Source: Candidatus Kaiserbacteria bacterium (GTDB taxonomy: Bacteria; Patescibacteriota; Minisyncoccia; Phycocordibacterales; Phycocordibacteraceae). From it: a stretch of 16,942 nt of DNA. The position numbers were made by a program, and so were the translations under genes. The notes under the pieces were generated by a model. The model searched no databases. It worked only from the letters and a program-made list of their open reading frames with translations, and was not told the origin of the DNA. This document shows, piece by piece, positions 12,848 to 16,942 of the stretch (position 1 is the first letter of the stretch; every line of letters starts with the position of its first letter). Where the stretch lies: contig DRJB01000038.1 of assembly GCA_011052355.1 (NCBI GenBank), positions 1-16,942 on the forward strand, given 5' to 3'.

Positions 12848-12878
12848 GGCCACCGATAATTTCGGTGGTCTTTATTTT
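12848..12878 (+). terminator. Intrinsic terminator after the 12510 gene
   Basis: A 9-bp stem (GGCCACCGA with TCGGTGGTC, one G-T wobble, loop TAATT) is followed directly by TTTATTTT. It starts 20 nt after the stop codon. Confidence 0.8.
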
Positions 12879-12941
12879 GTATGCTTGGAGAGAATTTAAA
12901 AATCAAACATCCTTATATGGGTTACAAAATAATACTCGGGG

Positions 12942-12970
12942 TTGACGACAGCCACACAACGCGGTATGAG
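12942..12970 (+). promoter_or_regulatory. Promoter of topA
   Basis: TTGACG (12942-12947), a 17-nt spacer and TATGAG (12965-12970) give an expected transcription start near 12977, about 5 nt before the ATG at 12982. The in-frame GTG at 12970 overlaps the -10 box and is therefore unlikely to be the start. Confidence 0.55.
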
Positions 12971-12981
12971 TGAGTAAACAC

Positions 12982-15384
12982 ATGTCAAAAAAATTACTTA
13001 TTGTTGAGTCGCCCACAAAGGCACGCACTATTACCACATACCTCAAAGGAGCATACGAAGTTATTGCTTCAGTGGGACACGTGCGTGATTTACCAAAATC
13101 AAATAAAAACGCCATTGATATTGAACATGGGTTTACACCGCATTACGTCATTGCGCCCGGGAAAAAAGAAATCATACATCGTATGGAAAAACTTGCCCTA
13201 CACGCAGATGAAGTGTATCTTGCAACCGACCCGGACCGTGAAGGAGAAGCGATTGCGTGGCACATCAAAGAAGTGCTTGACTTGAAAAAACCAAAGCGAG
13301 TGGTATTCCATGAGATTACCCCATCGGCAATTGAAGAGGCGCTGGCACATCCGCGAACCATTGATAAAAATCTACTACGCGCACAAGAGGCGCGACGGGT
13401 ACTAGACCGTATAGTAGGGTATGACTTGTCCGGGCTTATTTGGAAAAAAGTACGCTATGGTCTTTCAGCCGGACGAGTACAATCTCCGGCACTGCGTATT
13501 CTTGCACAAAGAGAACGTGAGATACGCGCATTCATACCGGAAACATACTATCTCATTGACGCGATGTTTGACGCGCACAATACACAGTTTCCCTCACGTT
13601 GCAATGAAGAAGTACAATCAAAAGATGAGGCATCGCGCATTGTGCGCGAAGGGAAAAAAGCATCATGGACGATACAGCGCGTGACTGCGCGAACGGAATC
13701 ACGCGCACCACGCGCACCATTCACCACCTCCACACTTCAACAAACCGCGTCAACGCGTCTTGGATTTTCTCCTTCGCGCACAATGCGCGCGGCACAGAAA
13801 TTGTATGAGGGCGGACACATAACTTACATGCGTACCGACTCAGTACACCTTGCAAAAGAAGCTATCGGAAAAATAGCATACGCGATAGAAAAAGAGTTCG
13901 GAAAAGAGTTTGTACAAGTGCGCGCATACAAAACAAAAAGCAAAAATGCTCAAGAAGCACACGAAGCAATTCGCCCAACCAATCCGCAACACAAAACTGC
14001 ATATGGAAGTGGCGATGAAAAACAATTATATGAATTGATACGCACTAGAGCACTGGCGTCGCAAATGAAGGACGCATCTATTGAGCGAACACGCGTACTG
14101 ACTCAAGCTGACAAAGACATTCCACTTTTTGTAACCAATGGTTCACGACTCCTTTCGCCTGGGTGGTTAGCGCTTGATACTGCTGCACGTGGCGAGGACG
14201 TAACGCTTCCAAAACTTGTTGAGGGTGAGAAGCTAGCTCTCGTATCGCTTATTGACACAGAAAAACAAACGGAGCCACCGAAACGATATAGCGAGGCCGG
14301 ACTTATAAAAGAATTGGAGAAGAGAGGCATCGGAAGACCATCAACATATGCAAGCACCATAAAAACACTCGGGGACCGCGGATATGTAGAGCGACAACAA
14401 CGCACTCTCATACCGACTGCCACAGGCATGGTGGTGTCAGGATGGCTTGAGGAACAATTTCCGTCATATATAAGTGATTCATTTACAGCGGAAATGGAAA
14501 ACGAGCTTGATGAAATCGCACGTGGTGAACGAAGTTATGAAGAAACACTCACTGAATTTTATACTCCTTTTGAAAAAGCGATTAAGGAAAAAGAGGGCTT
14601 GCCAAAAGCAACGGCACTTGGCGATGGCCCCGAAGAGTTTCCCTGCCCGATTTGCAATGGTCCGATGGAATATAAATTGGGGCGTGGTGGAGTATTTTTG
14701 AGTTGTAAAAAATATCCTCAGTGTTCCGGGGCACGGCAAGAAGATGGCAGTGAGCTTACGCCAGATAAGCCAATCGGCACAGACCCTGTAACCGGGCAAC
14801 CTATTTTTATACGCACAGGACGATTTGGACCGTATGTGGAGATGCCACTTGCACAAGGAGAAGAAGATGCCGATGAAAATATTTCAAAAAAGACATCCGT
14901 TAAAGGTAAAAAAAGCGCAAAAAAAGTAACAAAGAAAAAACCTAAGAAAATACCGGCAAAGCGCGCAAGTATTCCAGCAGGAAAAGACCCTTCCACGGTA
15001 ACACTTGAAGACGCTTTGAAATATCTTTCACTTCCCCGTGTTTTAGGTTTGCACAGCGACGGCTTGGCGGTTTCAGCAAATACCGGACGCTTCGGTCCCT
15101 ACATCGCACACCACGGTGAATTTCGTTCACTCAAAGGTGATGATGACCCTTACACCATTACACTGGCGCGTGCTGTTGCACTTTTTGCCATTCCAAAACA
15201 GCCACCAAAAGGAGCGACGCTTGTGCGCGATGTTGGTCTTCATCCAAAAACCGGACGCATGATTACTTTATACAAATCAAAGCAAGGATACTTCTTAAAA
15301 AAAGGACTACAGCGGATTTACCTATCTGACACAATCAACCCGGATAAACTCACGCCAGAAGAAGTAGCGGGGTTCCTAACTTGA
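12982..15384 (+). CDS. topA: DNA topoisomerase I (type IA)
   Basis: This enzyme relaxes negative supercoils through a transient 5'-phosphotyrosyl bond. From ATG 12982 it is 800 residues. The TOPRIM domain at the N-terminus has KLLIVESPTKAR with E9 and the metal-binding D83-P-D85-R-E87; LSAGRVQSPALR is the conserved active-site strand; the catalytic Tyr282 sits in ITYMRTDS, and GIGRPSTYASTI follows further on. The C-terminal region has one four-cysteine zinc finger (C555, C558, C575, C581), a Lys-rich linker (about residues 632-662), and two TGRFGPY repeats (around 613 and 700), the latter typical of Topo_C repeats; E. coli TopA has more zinc-finger modules. All catalytic residues are intact. 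The gene appears to have its own near-leaderless promoter. No clear terminator follows it. Confidence 0.95.
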   Translation: MSKKLLIVESPTKARTITTYLKGAYEVIASVGHVRDLPKSNKNAIDIEHGFTPHYVIAPGKKEIIHRMEKLALHADEVYLATDPDREGEAIAWHIKEVLDLKKPKRVVFHEITPSAIEEALAHPRTIDKNLLRAQEARRVLDRIVGYDLSGLIWKKVRYGLSAGRVQSPALRILAQREREIRAFIPETYYLIDAMFDAHNTQFPSRCNEEVQSKDEASRIVREGKKASWTIQRVTARTESRAPRAPFTTSTLQQTASTRLGFSPSRTMRAAQKLYEGGHITYMRTDSVHLAKEAIGKIAYAIEKEFGKEFVQVRAYKTKSKNAQEAHEAIRPTNPQHKTAYGSGDEKQLYELIRTRALASQMKDASIERTRVLTQADKDIPLFVTNGSRLLSPGWLALDTAARGEDVTLPKLVEGEKLALVSLIDTEKQTEPPKRYSEAGLIKELEKRGIGRPSTYASTIKTLGDRGYVERQQRTLIPTATGMVVSGWLEEQFPSYISDSFTAEMENELDEIARGERSYEETLTEFYTPFEKAIKEKEGLPKATALGDGPEEFPCPICNGPMEYKLGRGGVFLSCKKYPQCSGARQEDGSELTPDKPIGTDPVTGQPIFIRTGRFGPYVEMPLAQGEEDADENISKKTSVKGKKSAKKVTKKKPKKIPAKRASIPAGKDPSTVTLEDALKYLSLPRVLGLHSDGLAVSANTGRFGPYIAHHGEFRSLKGDDDPYTITLARAVALFAIPKQPPKGATLVRDVGLHPKTGRMITLYKSKQGYFLKKGLQRIYLSDTINPDKLTPEEVAGFLT

Positions 15385-15507
15385 GTTCAATATAAAAAGA
15401 AAATGTCTCTGTGAGGTGAATTCTACCCTGAAGCACAGTAAACCAAGCTGACATCTTGAGTGATTTTATTCCTCTGGGAAAAGATAGTGCGGTTTTGCCA
15501 CGGTACG

Positions 15508-15542
15508 CCACCATTGGACATCCTGTGGATGTCCAATGGTGG
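15508..15542. repeat. Palindrome between topA and rel, GACATCC type
   Basis: Perfect 16-nt arms (15508-15523 and 15527-15542) with a TGT loop. The inner part GGACATCC...GGATGTCC matches the centres of the palindromes at 8552-8604 and (imperfectly) 2935-2969. No T-tract follows, so it is not a standard terminator for topA. Confidence 0.88.
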
Positions 15543-15565
15543 GCGGGGCTACACTCTATCATAAA

Positions 15566-15594
15566 TTGCCAAACGAGAGGAAAACCAGTAATGT
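15566..15594 (+). promoter_or_regulatory. Probable promoter of the RelA/SpoT gene
   Basis: TTGCCA (15566-15571), a 17-nt spacer and TAATGT (15589-15594) end 8 nt before the ATG at 15603. The -10 is weak, but spacing and distance match the leaderless pattern of neighbouring genes. Confidence 0.4.
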
Positions 15595-15602
15595 GAGTGT
15601 AT

Positions 15603-16942
15603 ATGATCTCTACGAAAGAGATTCTGGCAAAAGCAAAAGGGCTTTCTCAAAAAGACGAGGCTCTTGTGTGTGATGCATATGCATTTGCACAAAAAGCGCA
15701 TGATGGTTCCAGGCGCTACTCCGGAGAACCCTATCTCTCCCACCCGGCGGCAATTGCATTACGATTGGCTGATATGGGACTCGGCGCAACCACCATTGCC
15801 GCCGGACTGCTTCATGATGTCATTGAAGATACCAACACAACAGCGGAGGAAATACAAAAGCAATTTGGTGATGAGATATTATTTCTGGTTGAAGGAGTAA
15901 CGAAACTCGGACACCACCGATATCACGGTGCACAGCGACACGCTGAATCATTGCGACGCCTCCTAGTTGCAACCGCCGCAGACATTCGCGTGCTCATCAT
16001 AAAACTTGCTGACCGTTATCACAATATGGAAACACTGCAATATGTGCCCTCACATAAACGAAAACGCATAGCGCTTGAAACTGTTGAGATATTTGCTCCA
16101 CTTGCGGACCGCCTTGGCATGGGGCTTCTTAAGCGCGATTTGGAAGATTTGGCATTTCCATTCATTGACACTGATGCATACAAACATACCAATACTCTGC
16201 GACAATTAAATAAAAAGGAAACGGAGCGGGGACTTGAACGCATACGAAAAATAGTGCGCAAAGAGTTGGTGAAGAAAGACTTTTCTAATTTTTATACCAG
16301 CATCCGCATTAAGGGGCTCTGGAGTCTTCATAAAAAACTTCAGCGCAAACATGATGACATCACTCTTATTCATGACATTGCAGCGCTGAGAATTATCGTT
16401 CCGGCAATAAACGATTGCTATATGGTCATCGGAGCAATTCATTCTTTATGGAAACCATTGCCGGGAGAATTTAAAGACTACATCGCACTTCCAAAACCAA
16501 ACGGTTATCAATCAATCCACACCACCGTACTTACTCACGATGCGGGTATCGTTGAAATACAAGTACGCACCAAAGAGATGCACGAACATGCACAGTTTGG
16601 CATTGCCTCAAATGTTTCGTATAAACAATTGGGAAATAATGCTTCAAAAATTTCTTCTGAACGATTTTCATTTTCGTGGGTTCGTGAACTCATTCCATCT
16701 CTTTTGGGGGTTACTAAAAAAGAAACCGGGATACTGATTACCGAGAAGAAACCCGACGCATCATTAACTCCACCATGGCTGACTGAATTGGTACACGCGC
16801 AAAAAACCGTTACAAGCACTGATGAATTTATTTCCGGACTGAGAGAGGATTTCTTTTCGCACAGAGTGTTTGTGTTTACACCTCACGGAGATGTGGTTGA
16901 CCTGCCCATTGATTCAACGCCGGTTGATTTTGCGTATGCCAT
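15603..16942 (+). CDS. rel: RelA/SpoT-type (p)ppGpp synthetase/hydrolase, 3' truncated by the window
   Basis: Long RSH proteins make and break the alarmone (p)ppGpp in response to starvation. I translated 446 codons without a stop. The HD hydrolase domain has H47 (YLSHP), H71-D72 and E75-D76 (LLHDVIEDT) and D137...N141 (LADRYHNM), so hydrolase residues look intact. The synthetase domain shows YTSIRIKG, D258 (HDIAALRIIV), FKDYIALPKPNGYQSIHTTV with Y302 and H306, and E318 in VEIQVRT, so it should also be active. After it the usual A-E-x-G-I-A-A-H-W-x-Y-K motif reads AQFGIASNVSYK (330-341), an unusual variant. The TGS domain begins near residue 420 (HRVFVFTPHGDVVDLP) and is cut by the window edge. 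It is thus a bifunctional Rel/SpoT-like enzyme rather than a small synthetase. Confidence 0.92.
   Translation, partial: MISTKEILAKAKGLSQKDEALVCDAYAFAQKAHDGSRRYSGEPYLSHPAAIALRLADMGLGATTIAAGLLHDVIEDTNTTAEEIQKQFGDEILFLVEGVTKLGHHRYHGAQRHAESLRRLLVATAADIRVLIIKLADRYHNMETLQYVPSHKRKRIALETVEIFAPLADRLGMGLLKRDLEDLAFPFIDTDAYKHTNTLRQLNKKETERGLERIRKIVRKELVKKDFSNFYTSIRIKGLWSLHKKLQRKHDDITLIHDIAALRIIVPAINDCYMVIGAIHSLWKPLPGEFKDYIALPKPNGYQSIHTTVLTHDAGIVEIQVRTKEMHEHAQFGIASNVSYKQLGNNASKISSERFSFSWVRELIPSLLGVTKKETGILITEKKPDASLTPPWLTELVHAQKTVTSTDEFISGLREDFFSHRVFVFTPHGDVVDLPIDSTPVDFAYA

Larger units (their letters stand above)
15385..15602. other. topA-rel intergenic stretch
   Basis: No gene or structured RNA is evident. 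It holds the GACATCC-type palindrome (15508-15542) and the likely rel promoter (15566-15594); the first 120 bp show nothing I can name. Confidence 0.5.

Noticed and set aside
12970..12981. GTG start for topA at 12970
   Set aside because: The codon overlaps the likely -10 box, so it would not be in the transcript; the ATG at 12982 precedes the conserved KLLIVESPTKA strand directly.

Overview
The window looks like chromosomal DNA from a small-genome bacterium of the Candidate Phyla Radiation (Patescibacteria, most likely the Parcubacteria group). This is inferred from the style of the proteins (an FtsQ-type POTRA protein, an extracytoplasmic polymer-forming-like membrane protein, a VKOR, a divergent MutY and a long RelA/SpoT protein), the tight packing, the -10-like boxes sitting directly in front of start codons, and the many long perfect palindromes. 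No rRNA, tRNA, CRISPR array, transposase, phage or plasmid gene was found.

Layout. 93-1247 (+): MFS-type transporter. 1221-2855 (-): MutY-like adenine glycosylase and a HAD-IB phosphatase; the 3' ends of the transporter and mutY overlap. 3105-3554 (+): an unrecognised small protein in a repeat-rich pocket (2935-3786). 3843-11544 (-): eight genes in one direction: endonuclease III (nth), glucose-6-phosphate dehydrogenase (zwf), a signal-peptide plus membrane 'polymer-forming' protein, VKOR, family 2 glycosyltransferase, Zn metallopeptidase, FtsQ-like division protein and seryl-tRNA synthetase. 11566-16942 (+): dprA, an unrecognised 105-residue protein, topA, and a RelA/SpoT-type (p)ppGpp enzyme cut by the window end in its TGS domain.

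Functional themes. The set is mostly housekeeping: DNA repair, recombination and topology (mutY, nth, dprA, topA), translation and stress signalling (serS, rel), envelope and oxidative folding (VKOR, polymer-forming-like protein, glycosyltransferase, ftsQ) and NADPH supply (zwf). There is no dedicated pathway cluster and I do not see a convincing new multi-gene system. zwf and nth overlap at their ends, and serS and ftsQ overlap by ATGA, so these two pairs are probably translationally coupled.

What stands out is sequence structure rather than gene content. (1) About eleven long, near-perfect inverted repeats with short loops lie both between genes and inside coding sequences (mutY, VKOR, glycosyltransferase, ftsQ); most differ in sequence, but three share a GGACATCC/GGATGTCC core. 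(2) A second short palindrome family, GGAAGTCCGACTTCC, flanks the 3105-3554 gene. (3) Most genes have a -10-like hexamer ending 5-11 nt before the ATG, which predicts leaderless mRNAs; only the two unrecognised small genes carry clear Shine-Dalgarno sequences. (4) Both Fe-S-family DNA glycosylases lack a complete set of cluster cysteines.
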